Positions 1 to 7,559 of a stretch of DNA of 22,155 nucleotides are shown one piece after another. The notes under the pieces are model-generated. The model made no database searches, was not told where the DNA came from, and worked only from the letters and a program-made list of their open reading frames with translations. How positions within the stretch are numbered: position 1 is the first letter of the stretch; each line of letters opens with the position of its first letter. The position numbers and the translations under genes were made by a program. This DNA comes from an uncultured Bacilli bacterium (GTDB lineage Bacteria > Bacillota_I > Bacilli_A > RF39 > UBA660): the NCBI GenBank assembly GCA_944358495.1, contig CALVRF010000011.1:1-22155 (forward strand), given 5' to 3'.

Positions 1-1
1 T

Positions 2-1831
2 AAACAGTATTATGATTTTGTTGGATGGAATACTGATAAAGATGCTCATGAAGGTTTAACTAGTTTAAATATGGGATCAAATGATATAACGTTATATGCG
101 ATATATGAAGAAATAGATGCAACCGCTCCAATAATAGATAGTGTAAATACAACTTCAACCACTAATAGTATAACAGTAGTAGTAAGTGCCCATGATGCTG
201 AAAGTGGAATAGTTAAATACGAATATTCTATAGACGGTGGCAAGACCTGGGAAACTAGAGAAAGTAATACCTATACCTTTACTGGATTAACTCAAGGGAC
301 AGAATATGAAATAAAGGTGAGAGTAACCAATGAAGGTGGGAAAATAGCCGAAGGAAGCAAAAGTACAGCTACAGGAAATATTGAAGTACCGATATATAGT
401 AGTGAAGAAGAAGGGGAAGTAAAGATAAGTTATCCAAGCGGTTGCGAAAGACTATATAAATGTACTTATGTTAAAGATGGAGAAGAGATAGAAGTAAGTA
501 GTAATGAAGTAATGGTATATTTTGGAGAAAGCGGAAGTGTAGTAGCTAAGGTAAGTGATGGAACTAATACAGTAGCAGCCAGTACATGTACTGTTCAAAG
601 AGAAAACTTTTATGTATCTAATAGTGGCAGCGACGCAACTGGATATGGAACCATAAATAAACCATACATGACCATCCAAAAAGCTTATGATAGTGCGGGT
701 AATAATGCTAATATATATGTTATGAACCATTTAACCATGATGGAAACAACTAATTTTAATGAAGATAAAAAAATATTATTAACTAGTGAACATGGAGAAA
801 ATAATGTCATAACAAGAGATTCTAGTTTTTTGGAAGAATTTATTGAAAGTTCACTTGGCCAATTAACCTTAAAAAATATAACTTTTGATGGTCAACAAAT
901 AAAAGCTAATATGCCGGCCTTAAATATTCATGATTCAATTTTCATTATGGAAGATGGTACAATTATAAAAAATAATAATGACGACAATGATGCAGGTGGT
1001 GGAATAAGATTCAATAATGCTACCGCTACGATAAATGGAGGTATTATAACTAACAATATAGCAAATCTTGGTGGTGGTGGAGGTTTTCTTGCACGAAGCT
1101 CAAATATAACTATTAATGATGTTGAAATTTCTAATAATAGTGGGGTTAATGGTGGAGGAATTTTCTTTGGAGATAGAGATTATACATTGACCATCAAAGG
1201 AGGAAAATTTAATAATAATGTTGCACGCTCTAGTACTGGTGGCGGTGTTATGATTGCTAATTCCAATTTGATTTTAGCTGGTGGAGAAATAACTCAAAAT
1301 ACCGCTCAAACCTATGGTGGAGGAATTTATCTAGGTAGTTTATTGGGACAGGGGTTTAGTACTTTTACTATGAAAACTGGTACAATATCCCAAAATTCCG
1401 CTGCAACTGGAGGGGGAATTTTTGCTAATGATTCAAACAATACGTTACTTATAGAGAACGGGAGCATTTCTAATAATGAGGCTACAACTTATAGTGGTGG
1501 TGGAATATATACATATGGTGTATTAACCATGTCAGGTGGGACAATTTCCAACAATATTTCTTATACTTATGGTGGCGGTATAATGTGCAAAACAAACTGT
1601 ACAGTGACAGGAGGCACTATATCAGGGAATACTGCCACGACTGGTACCGGTGGAGGAATTCAATTTGATGGTGTCTTTGTTTTAAATGGTGGTACTATTA
1701 AAAATAATACAGCTAATATAAATGGTGGTATTTGGTTAAGTTCTACAGGGAAATACACTTACAAATCTGGAATTGTATGCGGTAACAAACCATCGAATTC
1801 ATATGAAACTTCAGCTACTTGTCCATCTTAA
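2..1831 (+). CDS. Repeat-rich secreted/surface protein (InlB-type repeat, Fn3-like domain, GGGI beta-helix), 5' partial
   Basis: The reading frame is open to the window's left edge, so the true start lies outside; 609 codons are visible. The order is: end of a Listeria-Bacteroides (InlB B) repeat (FVGWNTDKDA...ITLYAIYEE); a fibronectin type III-like domain starting at DATAPIID; a short Cys-containing domain; then a DUF1565-like entry (FYVSNSGSDATGYGTINKPY) into a right-handed beta-helix. The helix holds about ten units at 948-1740 of the pattern GGxIxxNxAxxxGGGI, resembling Chlamydia Pmp repeats. It ends ETSATCPS with no LPXTG motif, membrane segment or other anchor, so it is either released or attached through the missing N-terminal part. 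A cell-surface adhesin-like or glycan-contact role is inference. The first 600 bases use ATA for isoleucine far more than neighbouring genes, hinting at a different origin. Two long hairpins follow the stop. Confidence 0.85.
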   Translation, partial: KQYYDFVGWNTDKDAHEGLTSLNMGSNDITLYAIYEEIDATAPIIDSVNTTSTTNSITVVVSAHDAESGIVKYEYSIDGGKTWETRESNTYTFTGLTQGTEYEIKVRVTNEGGKIAEGSKSTATGNIEVPIYSSEEEGEVKISYPSGCERLYKCTYVKDGEEIEVSSNEVMVYFGESGSVVAKVSDGTNTVAASTCTVQRENFYVSNSGSDATGYGTINKPYMTIQKAYDSAGNNANIYVMNHLTMMETTNFNEDKKILLTSEHGENNVITRDSSFLEEFIESSLGQLTLKNITFDGQQIKANMPALNIHDSIFIMEDGTIIKNNNDDNDAGGGIRFNNATATINGGIITNNIANLGGGGGFLARSSNITINDVEISNNSGVNGGGIFFGDRDYTLTIKGGKFNNNVARSSTGGGVMIANSNLILAGGEITQNTAQTYGGGIYLGSLLGQGFSTFTMKTGTISQNSAATGGGIFANDSNNTLLIENGSISNNEATTYSGGGIYTYGVLTMSGGTISNNISYTYGGGIMCKTNCTVTGGTISGNTATTGTGGGIQFDGVFVLNGGTIKNNTANINGGIWLSSTGKYTYKSGIVCGNKPSNSYETSATCPS

Positions 1832-1894
1832 CTTTATAAATTCCAACGAGAGTAATTATAGAAATATATAGTTACTCTACTGGAATCTATAAAG
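1832..1894 (+). terminator. Long hairpin directly after the surface-protein stop codon
   Basis: The outer arms 1832-1845 and 1881-1894 pair over 14 positions with one mismatch. After a small internal loop (ACG/AC), the inner arms 1849-1860 and 1867-1878 pair over 12 positions with one G-U, closing on a 6-base loop. There is no T-run directly after it. It may protect the mRNA 3' end or be the first half of a double terminator. Confidence 0.6.
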
Positions 1895-1904
1895 ATTCCA
1901 AAAA

Positions 1905-1973
1905 AACTAACAGACGTTTTACTTTTCTCTCTCAAATGTACACCAGTAAAATGTTCTTGTTAGTTTTATTTTT
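1905..1973 (+). terminator. Rho-independent terminator of the surface-protein gene
   Basis: The stem AACTAACA (1905-1912) pairs with TGTTAGTT (1958-1965). CGTTTTAC just inside it pairs with GTAAAATG. A large pyrimidine-rich loop lies between, and TTTTATTTTT follows the stem. Confidence 0.75.
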
Positions 1974-2001
1974 GATTTTTTGTGATTAAAAGAGTATTTT
2001 G

Positions 2002-2010
2002 TGTTATGAT
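2002..2010 (+). promoter_or_regulatory. Extended -10 promoter of the dehydrogenase gene
   Basis: TGTTATGAT is an extended -10 (TGN plus TATGAT). The -35 region is weak. The AGGAGG ribosome-binding site at 2017-2022 sits almost at the predicted transcript start, giving a very short leader. Confidence 0.55.
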
Positions 2011-2029
2011 AATAATAGGAGGTAATGAT

Positions 2030-3058
2030 ATGAAATGTGCTCTAATAAAAGGTGTTAAAGAATTTGAGGTAAAAGAAATTGATGAGCCTAAAAGTACTAA
2101 TGGTAGTGTCTTAATGGATATTAAAAAGTGTGGTATTTGTGGTTCTGATATTCATAACTGGGTAGCTGGTCAGCCGGAAGGTTTGGTTATGGGACATGAA
2201 TTTTGCGGAATTGTTACTGACCCAGGCAGTAGAAATGATTTAAAAGTTGGTGATAGAGTAACTGCTTTACCACTTTCTCCTTGTGGTCATTGTGAGGCTT
2301 GCTATACTGGAAATATTCAGTATTGCCCAGAAACTTGGACTTATGCAACAGGGCTTGCAGTAACTAATCCCGGAGGGCTTGCGCCTAAAATTAGTGTTAG
2401 ACCAGATATGGTAATTAAAGTTCCTGATAATTTAAAAGATGAAGAAGTAGCAATGACAGAGCCGATGGCGGTTGGTCTTCATGCAGTGAATTTGGCTAAT
2501 ATTAAAATTGGTTCTAAAGTATTAGTTGTTGGTGGTGGAATTATTGGATTAGCTTCAGCTTTGTTTGCTAAAAGAGCGGGAGCAAGTTATGTAGTTATTT
2601 CGGAAACTAATAAAGAACGTGGTCAAAAATCAGTTGATTTAAATGTAGCTGATAGTTGGGTTGATGCCACTAATAGTGAAGAGGTTAATAAATTAATTAA
2701 TCGTTTTAATGGTTTTGATGTGGTTATTGAATGCTGTGGCAATGAGCCGGCAGTAACGTCAGCTATTATGGCCGTTAAGCCTGGAGGGACAGTGGTTTTA
2801 GTTGGGGTAGCGACCAAACCGATTGCTGTTCCGATAGTGGTAGCGGTAATGCGTGAAATTACGGTTCAAGGAGCGATTGCTTATACGAAAAAAGAATTTG
2901 AAACTTGTATTGATTTAATGGCTAGAGGTCAAATTGATGTGATGAAATTTGTTAGTGATATCGTTGGGCTTAATGGAGTTCAAAAAGCTTATGAACGTTT
3001 GACTTCAGGAACCGATAGTGCTATTAAAATATTAGTTGACCCTAATAAAATGGACTAA
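2030..3058 (+). CDS. Zinc-dependent alcohol/polyol dehydrogenase, medium-chain family
   Basis: This 342-residue cytoplasmic oxidoreductase should oxidise an alcohol or polyol with NAD(P). The first ATG in frame is 1982, but the AGGAGGT at 2017-2023 places the start at 2030. Catalytic zinc ligands are seen in CGICGSDIH (Cys37) and GHEF (His56-Glu57). Structural-zinc cysteines are Cys85, 88, 91 and 99. The Rossmann motif VVGGGIIG is at about 167-173 and the conserved TEP at 143-145. Family resemblance is to sorbitol, 2,3-butanediol and threonine dehydrogenases; the substrate cannot be read from sequence. It has its own promoter and terminator, so it is a single-gene unit. Confidence 0.93.
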   Translation: MKCALIKGVKEFEVKEIDEPKSTNGSVLMDIKKCGICGSDIHNWVAGQPEGLVMGHEFCGIVTDPGSRNDLKVGDRVTALPLSPCGHCEACYTGNIQYCPETWTYATGLAVTNPGGLAPKISVRPDMVIKVPDNLKDEEVAMTEPMAVGLHAVNLANIKIGSKVLVVGGGIIGLASALFAKRAGASYVVISETNKERGQKSVDLNVADSWVDATNSEEVNKLINRFNGFDVVIECCGNEPAVTSAIMAVKPGGTVVLVGVATKPIAVPIVVAVMREITVQGAIAYTKKEFETCIDLMARGQIDVMKFVSDIVGLNGVQKAYERLTSGTDSAIKILVDPNKMD

Positions 3059-3059
3059 A

Positions 3060-3087
3060 ATTTACACTACTTTAGTGTAGATTTTTT
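3060..3087 (+). terminator. Terminator after the dehydrogenase
   Basis: TACACTA (3063-3069) pairs with TAGTGTA (3073-3079) around CTT. The stem is extended by flanking A-T and G-T pairs and followed by six T residues. Confidence 0.8.
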
Positions 3088-3142
3088 GTTTGGGGTTTTA
3101 TTTTGGGAAAATTAGTGTAAAATGGTGTATGGAGGATTTTAC

Positions 3143-3862
3143 ATGAAAATAGGAATTTTTGATTCAGGAATTGGAGGACTGACAGTACTTAAACGTTTAC
3201 TTACTGATTTTCCTTTAAACGAATATATATATTTTGGTGATACTTTAAATTTACCATATGGTACTAAAAGTTTAGAAGATTTAGAAAAATGTGCGGATAA
3301 AATAATTAAATTTTTAATATTTGAAAAAGTAGATATTATCGTGATTGCTTGCGGAACTATTAGTTCTAATTTATATGATAAAATCAAGGATAAATATGGA
3401 GTAAAAATTATTGATGTTTTAACGCCGACAATAAAATTTATAAAAGAAAATAATTTAGAAAGTGTGGGTATTTTAGGGACACCAATGACGATAAAAAGTA
3501 AAGCATTTGATAAATATGCTTTAAATAGTGTCTCTTGTCCGTTATTTGTTCCGTTAATTGAAAGTGGAAAAGTTAATTCTAAGGAATGTGAAGATGCGGT
3601 TAAAGGTTATTTAAGGGAACTTGGTGATTGTGATAATATTATTTTAGGTTGTACGCATTATCCTTTACTAATTCCGGTTTTAACCAAATATACCAAAGCT
3701 AATTTGATTGATATGGGGATGTGTGTATCTAGGTGTTTGGATATTCAAAGTGGTAAAGAACAGAAAGTAACATTATATTTTTCTAAAGTCAATGATATTT
3801 TAAAAAACAATGTGAAAAATATTATTGGTGATAAGTACGAAATAAAAGAAAAAGTTTTATAG
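3143..3862 (+). CDS. murI: Glutamate racemase
   Basis: It interconverts L- and D-glutamate in the cytoplasm, without cofactor, to supply peptidoglycan synthesis. The 239 residues match the short end of the family. The frame could open at 3122, but GGAGGA at 3131-3136 sets the start at 3143 (MKIGIFDSG). Visible motifs are FDSGIGGLTV (Asp7, Ser8), YFGDTLNLPYG, and the two catalytic cysteines, Cys70 and Cys170 (GCTHYPLL). The first cysteine sits in ACGT, not the usual ACNT, so an asparagine that normally contacts substrate is glycine here. A broader aspartate/glutamate racemase role is therefore possible, though GCTHYPLL favours MurI. Confidence 0.93.
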   Translation: MKIGIFDSGIGGLTVLKRLLTDFPLNEYIYFGDTLNLPYGTKSLEDLEKCADKIIKFLIFEKVDIIVIACGTISSNLYDKIKDKYGVKIIDVLTPTIKFIKENNLESVGILGTPMTIKSKAFDKYALNSVSCPLFVPLIESGKVNSKECEDAVKGYLRELGDCDNIILGCTHYPLLIPVLTKYTKANLIDMGMCVSRCLDIQSGKEQKVTLYFSKVNDILKNNVKNIIGDKYEIKEKVL

Positions 3863-3880
3863 CTGATATAAGACTTTTTT

Positions 3881-3889
3881 GTTATAATA
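3881..3889 (+). promoter_or_regulatory. Extended -10 promoter for the small membrane protein
   Basis: TGTTATAAT is a consensus extended -10 element, 28 bases before the ATG at 3918. There is no clear -35, as is common with extended -10 promoters. Confidence 0.6.
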
Positions 3890-3917
3890 GTAATAGCTAA
3901 GAAAAGGAGATGATTAA

Positions 3918-4130
3918 ATGAATCTAAATAGAGTAAAACAAGTTTTATTAGTTGTTTTGGGAATTATAATAGTGATTGGCTTTTTTATATTATTTTTCTA
4001 TGCATTTATTTTCTTATTAGTCATTGGTTTATTATATTTATTATATAGAAAAATATTTAAACGAGTAAGAAAAAGTAAAAAGGATGATAAAAAGAAAGTT
4101 GGTCCAGTTATAATTGATATGGAAGATTAA
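3918..4130 (+). CDS. Small hydrophobic membrane protein of unknown function
   Basis: The 70-residue protein has residues 8-44 strongly hydrophobic, enough for one long or two closely spaced membrane segments. A lysine/arginine-rich stretch (RKIFKRVRKSKKDDKKK) follows, then a short acidic end (IIDMED). The positive-inside rule puts the C-terminal tail in the cytoplasm. AAGGAGA at 3904-3910 and an extended -10 promoter support a real gene. I do not recognise a family. It stands alone between murI and mutM, so context gives no role. Confidence 0.75.
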   Translation: MNLNRVKQVLLVVLGIIIVIGFFILFFYAFIFLLVIGLLYLLYRKIFKRVRKSKKDDKKKVGPVIIDMED

Positions 4131-4198
4131 TTATAAATTTTTGATTGAAGAATAGGTATCTATTTTCTAGCTGTTTTGCGGTATAATAGTAGAGAATT

Positions 4199-4255
4199 TT
4201 CGTCAAAAAGTGACAAATTGTGCATTGACAAATTGTGACAATTTGAATGTATATT
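4199..4255 (+). promoter_or_regulatory. Repeat cluster, palindrome and possible promoter upstream of mutM
   Basis: TGACAAATTGTG occurs twice (4211-4222, 4226-4237) and is followed by TGACAATTTG. CAAATTGT (4229-4236) and ACAATTTG (4238-4245) form a perfect 8-base inverted repeat around one base. A perfect -35, TTGACA (4225-4230), lies inside the cluster, with TATATT at 4250-4255 as a -10 at a long 19-base spacing. Another TATAAT lies upstream at 4182-4187. The arrangement looks like an operator over a promoter. ATTGACAAA (4224-4232) also fits a Spo0A box at 8 of 9 positions. Confidence 0.5.
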
Positions 4256-4312
4256 TTTATAAAAAGTTACTTTTTGTATTTTCAATATAAGTGTTAGTTA
4301 GAGGTGAAGTAA

Positions 4313-5122
4313 ATGCCAGAGTTACCAGAGGTAGAGACTGTTAAGAGAACGTTAAAAAGGCAGGTTTTAAATAAGAAAATTGTTAAGGCCAGTGTTTATT
4401 GGAATAATATTATTGCTTTTCCTGATGTGGAAACATTTAAAAAGCAAATAGCAAATCAAAGAATTAATGATATTTTAAGACGTGGCAAGTGGCTAATGTT
4501 TGAACTTGATGATTATTTTTTACTTTCACATTTAAGAATGGAAGGCAAATATTTCATTAGAAATTTAGGTGATGAAAGAGTTAAACATGAGCATGTTATA
4601 TTTTTATTTTCCGATAATACGGAACTTAGATATCATGATACGCGAAAGTTTGGTAAGATGTATTTAATTCCTAAAGATGAGGTTTATCAAACAAAACCTT
4701 TGAATGAGCTTGGGTTAGAGCCTTGGGATGATAAACTTACTAATGATTATTTAAAGGATAAATTTAATAACAAACCAATAAAGACTCAGTTACTGGACCA
4801 AGGTATTATTGTTGGTATTGGCAATATATATGCCGATGAGGTTTTATTTTTAAGTGGAATTAATCCTTTAAGGCCTGGAGATAGTTTAAGCGATAAGGAA
4901 AGGCTTAGTATCATCGAAAACACCCGTAAGGTATTGGAAAAAGCGATTGAGCTGGGTGGAACGACGGTTAAAAGTTATACTTCTAGCGAGGGTGTTCATG
5001 GATTATTTCAAACTGAGCTTTTAGTGCATACTAAAGATGTGTGTCCAAATTGCCATGCGGAAATTATGAAGATTAAAGTTGGTGGTAGGGGAACTTATTA
5101 CTGTTCAAACTGTCAAAAATAA
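4313..5122 (+). CDS. mutM: Formamidopyrimidine-DNA glycosylase (Fpg)
   Basis: It removes oxidised purines such as 8-oxoguanine from DNA and cuts the abasic site by beta/delta elimination. The 269-residue length is normal. The N-terminus PELPEVETV carries catalytic Pro2 and Glu3. The beta-turn lysine lies in RRGKWLMF. The helix-two-turn-helix region (LLDQGIIVGIGNIYADE) and the C-terminal zinc finger (CPNC ... CSNC, with GGRGTYYC between) are intact. GAGGTGA at 4302-4308 gives the start. It converges with tmcAL and shares a terminator with it. The upstream repeat cluster suggests regulation that is unusual for this housekeeping repair gene. Confidence 0.97.
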   Translation: MPELPEVETVKRTLKRQVLNKKIVKASVYWNNIIAFPDVETFKKQIANQRINDILRRGKWLMFELDDYFLLSHLRMEGKYFIRNLGDERVKHEHVIFLFSDNTELRYHDTRKFGKMYLIPKDEVYQTKPLNELGLEPWDDKLTNDYLKDKFNNKPIKTQLLDQGIIVGIGNIYADEVLFLSGINPLRPGDSLSDKERLSIIENTRKVLEKAIELGGTTVKSYTSSEGVHGLFQTELLVHTKDVCPNCHAEIMKIKVGGRGTYYCSNCQK

Positions 5123-5174
5123 AAGATAAAGTTAATGAATAGGAATTCTCGCATATTCATTTTCTTTATCTTTT
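5121..5174. terminator. Bidirectional terminator between mutM and tmcAL
   Basis: AAAAGATAAAG (5121-5131) pairs with CTTTATCTTTT (5164-5174), and AATGAATA (5134-5141) with TATTCATT (5154-5161), separated by a TT/TT internal loop. The structure contains the mutM stop and the last codons of tmcAL. Its A-rich left and T-rich right flanks serve both strands. Confidence 0.8.
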
Positions 5175-6241
5175 TCATTTAAATGATATAACATGTCTAC
5201 TTTGATTTCAAAGTCAAACATTTTATTGTGGTAGTAATTAGTAATAATTGGGATGTTTATTTGTTCTTTTATTTCTTTTAAATATTTTTGTCCCTTTTCA
5301 TTAAAGCCTAAAACTCTTATGTATTCTATTTCTTTCATTTGTTTGGCATCTTCTTTGGTAAAAGAACACAATATATGTATAAACATTCTTTGTAATTTGT
5401 TATAAGTATATCTTTTGGTTTTAATTTTAGTTATTAAATCATTTAAAGAATTAGCTTCATAGATATATTTTTTGATTCTATTTTCTAGGCCTTCATCAAC
5501 GGTTTGATAAATATTTAAATTATTGATTTCACTAATTATTTTATATTTTAAATATGGGAAATAATCTTCGGTGAAATGCAAGTTTTGCATTTTTGTTAAA
5601 GTTTCTTTAGGAACGTATTGGGAAATATCTTTTTTATTTATTAAAAGATTTCTAATGGTTGAGGCACTTATAATATTACTATTTAAGTTACTATTATGAA
5701 AATCATTAGTTCTTTTAATGGTTTTTATTTCAATATCACTATCTATTAAATTTTTGATATAACTAATTCCTAGTAAGTCATTTGGTTTATCAGTTTTAAT
5801 ATTAGTGAGTTTAAAAGTAGCATTAGATAGGGCAGTTGGATAATTGATGCCTTTGTTTAAAGATTCTTTCACTAATTTTTGAAATTGTATAGTTTTTTGA
5901 ATTTGCGCCATTTTTAATAAATCTGAATATGGACTTTCAGAACCAAAAACAAAACTATTTACTTTTAAAAGTTTGAGAATTTGGGTGCTGCCATAAGCAA
6001 AAAGGTCAGCTGACTGGGTACTGAATGGGAATGGAAGCTCAACGACTAAATCGACATAGTTTAAGGCAATCCTCGTTTTATCCCATTTGTCGATTAAACT
6101 GACTTCGCCTCTTTGAGTATAGTTTCCACTCATGACTAATATTATAAGATAGTCAGGGTACATTTCTTTAACTTTTTTGATGTGATAGATATGCCCATTA
6201 TGAAAGGGATTATACTCACAAATGATACCAACGCTTTTCAT
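5132..6241 (-). CDS. tmcAL: tRNA(Met) cytidine acetate ligase (TmcAL/YlbM family)
   Basis: The family uses ATP and acetate to make N4-acetylcytidine at the wobble position of elongator tRNA-Met. The 369 residues include the nucleotidyltransferase motif NPFHNGH at 11-17 (HxGH), a VMSGNYTQRGE segment that follows, LVVELPFPFSTQSAD at about 65-79, and ISASTIRNLL at 191-200. All are hallmarks of the family. The C-terminal half is lysine-rich and helical. The start at 6241 is supported by AGAGGTGA a few bases upstream and an extended -10 at 6271-6279. It is a single gene convergent with mutM. Confidence 0.93.
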   Translation of the reverse strand: MKSVGIICEYNPFHNGHIYHIKKVKEMYPDYLIILVMSGNYTQRGEVSLIDKWDKTRIALNYVDLVVELPFPFSTQSADLFAYGSTQILKLLKVNSFVFGSESPYSDLLKMAQIQKTIQFQKLVKESLNKGINYPTALSNATFKLTNIKTDKPNDLLGISYIKNLIDSDIEIKTIKRTNDFHNSNLNSNIISASTIRNLLINKKDISQYVPKETLTKMQNLHFTEDYFPYLKYKIISEINNLNIYQTVDEGLENRIKKYIYEANSLNDLITKIKTKRYTYNKLQRMFIHILCSFTKEDAKQMKEIEYIRVLGFNEKGQKYLKEIKEQINIPIITNYYHNKMFDFEIKVDMLYHLNEKDKENEYARIPIH

Positions 6242-6270
6242 ATTTCACCTCTTTAAAAAACTTGTATAGA

Positions 6271-6279
6271 ATTATAACA
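6271..6279 (-). promoter_or_regulatory. Extended -10 promoter of tmcAL
   Basis: On the minus strand this reads TGTTATAAT, 29 bases before the start codon. Confidence 0.6.
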
Positions 6280-6290
6280 CATTATGGAAT

Positions 6291-6318
6291 AAAAACAAAC
6301 CTAGTGTTTAGTACTAGG
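6291..6318 (-). terminator. Terminator overlapping the stop of the gene at 6301-6762
   Basis: On the minus strand, CCTAGT (6318-6313) pairs with ACTAGG (6305-6300) around a 7-base loop, followed by TTTGTTTTT. The TAG stop codon lies inside the descending arm. Confidence 0.75.
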
Positions 6319-6762
6319 CTTGATACTTGCTTCGTGTGATGCATCTGTTTTGAATTCATTATAAACTTCCATATCTTCATTTACTGGTGATTTAGGAATA
6401 CTTTCTGATTCGTTCATAACTTGATAGTTTTGCGCCTTAATGGAAATTGATTGTTTATCATGCGGTTGCATAGTGGTTAAAAGTCTTTTAGTTAAAAATG
6501 CCTTTGGAACGTCATCAATGCTTATAGTGTGCTCCCTAACTTGCGTTTCATAAGCAGCTTTAATTAAATTTAAGAATTCTTCAGTTTGCATTTCTTCTGG
6601 TAGGTCTTTAAAACTTAGACCATCGAGAATAATTTGCAGGCCATAATAAAGTGTTTTAAACTCTAATGTTTGTTCTTGCTCAGGGACATCATTAATAGTT
6701 ATTTCGCCAGCGCGAATTTTTTCAACATAAGTACTGGCTGAATCGTTAGTTTTTTTATCCAT
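6301..6762 (-). CDS. Unknown cytoplasmic protein with three VP-containing repeats
   Basis: The 153-residue soluble protein has no signal peptide or membrane segment. I do not recognise its family. It contains three related units: ITINDVPEQEQTLEFKTLY (21-39), LSFKDLPEEMQTEEFLNLI (49-67) and ISIDDVPKAFLTKRLLTTM (80-98). The pattern is hydrophobic-x-hydrophobic-x-D-(V/L)-P followed by a T-x-x-(F/L) helix, spaced 28-31 residues. This resembles helical solenoid repeats that mediate contacts. The last 50 residues are polar and probably disordered. AGGAGTGA upstream and an extended -10 at 6797-6805 support the start. Confidence 0.8.
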   Translation of the reverse strand: MDKKTNDSASTYVEKIRAGEITINDVPEQEQTLEFKTLYYGLQIILDGLSFKDLPEEMQTEEFLNLIKAAYETQVREHTISIDDVPKAFLTKRLLTTMQPHDKQSISIKAQNYQVMNESESIPKSPVNEDMEVYNEFKTDASHEASIKPSTKH

Positions 6763-6796
6763 TTTATACTCACTCCTAAAGTCTTTGCTTAACTGA

Positions 6797-6805
6797 ATTA
6801 TAACA
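6797..6805 (-). promoter_or_regulatory. Extended -10 promoter of the triple-repeat protein gene
   Basis: The minus strand reads TGTTATAAT, 34 bases before the ATG at 6762. Confidence 0.6.
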
Positions 6806-6834
6806 TATATGTTGATAGAAGTAAATTTCGGCGT

Positions 6835-6863
6835 TTGATTTTAAATTGTTTTTAATATATAAT
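6835..6863 (+). promoter_or_regulatory. SigmaA promoter of the yceD-rpmF operon
   Basis: TTGATT (6835-6840), a 17-base spacer, and TATAAT (6858-6863). The in-frame ATG at 6862 overlaps the -10, which rules it out as the start of the next gene. Confidence 0.75.
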
Positions 6864-6879
6864 GGTGTTGGTGACTTTG

Positions 6880-7359
6880 ATGAAAATAGATATTACAAGT
6901 TTACGTTCGGGTATTTTAGACAAAGTAGAGATTGATGAAGTATATTCTTTTTCGAAAGAAGAACTTGCTAATAGTGGGATTTTAGAATTGAATGATGTTA
7001 AAGTAACTGGATATATTAGTAAAAATAGTCTAAATGATTATTATATTAATATAATAGTAAAAGGAACAATGGTACTTCCTTGTTCATTAACTTTGAAACC
7101 AACACCTTATGATTTTTCGGTTTCTATTGAAGGTAATTTGGACGAAATGATGAAAGAATTTGCGGAAAATTATGAAAACAATCAAAAAACTATTGATATT
7201 TTGCCAATAATATGGGAAAATATATTAATGGAAATCCCCATGAAAATCGTTAGCGATGATTTAAGCGATATAAAAACTCAAGGTGAGGGATGGAAACTAA
7301 TTACTGATGATAGTAAATCAGTAAATCCTAGTTTAGCAAATTTAAAGAATTTATTATAG
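6880..7359 (+). CDS. DUF177/YceD family protein, rpmF-linked
   Basis: The 159-residue soluble protein begins MKIDITSLRSGILDKVEIDE. The family is recognised from its single central cysteine in MVLPCSLTLKP, its acidic C-terminal half, and its position directly upstream of rpmF, which is conserved across bacteria. YceD-type proteins are linked to 23S rRNA and 50S assembly; the biochemical role is not settled. The ATG at 6880 is chosen over 6862 because the latter is inside the promoter. The ribosome-binding site is weak (TTGGTGA at 6869-6875) and the leader only about ten bases. It ends 11 bases before rpmF, so the two are co-transcribed. Confidence 0.88.
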   Translation: MKIDITSLRSGILDKVEIDEVYSFSKEELANSGILELNDVKVTGYISKNSLNDYYINIIVKGTMVLPCSLTLKPTPYDFSVSIEGNLDEMMKEFAENYENNQKTIDILPIIWENILMEIPMKIVSDDLSDIKTQGEGWKLITDDSKSVNPSLANLKNLL

Positions 7360-7370
7360 GAGGTGTTAAA

Positions 7371-7559
7371 ATGGCAGTACCAGCTAGAAAGGTTAGCAAT
7401 ACTAGAGGTAGAAAACGTCGTACACATTATAAAATAGATGCAAAGACAACGACAACTTGTCCAAAGTGTGGGGCTACTGTAAAGCCACATAGAGTTTGTC
7501 CAAAATGTGGAACTTATAAAGGAAAAGAAGTTATTAATACTGAAGAAGCAGCTGAATAA
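7371..7559 (+). CDS. rpmF: 50S ribosomal protein L32
   Basis: The 62-residue protein starts MAVPARKVSNTRGRKRRTHY, the L32 signature, and keeps both CPKCG pairs (CPKCGATVKPHRVCPKCG). It is therefore the zinc-binding form. AGGAGGTG at 7358-7365 is a strong ribosome-binding site. It is second in the yceD-rpmF operon, and its stop codon lies in the loop/stem of the operon terminator. Confidence 0.98.
   Translation: MAVPARKVSNTRGRKRRTHYKIDAKTTTTCPKCGATVKPHRVCPKCGTYKGKEVINTEEAAE

Noticed and set aside
452..730. Minus-strand open frame of 92 codons within the surface-protein gene.
   Set aside because: Antisense shadow of a clear domain-bearing frame; no start signals.
4211..4245. CRISPR-like repeat array from the repeated TGACAAATTGTG.
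   Set aside because: Units are only 12 bases, spaced 15 and 10 bases apart with no spacers; an operator or chance repeat fits better.
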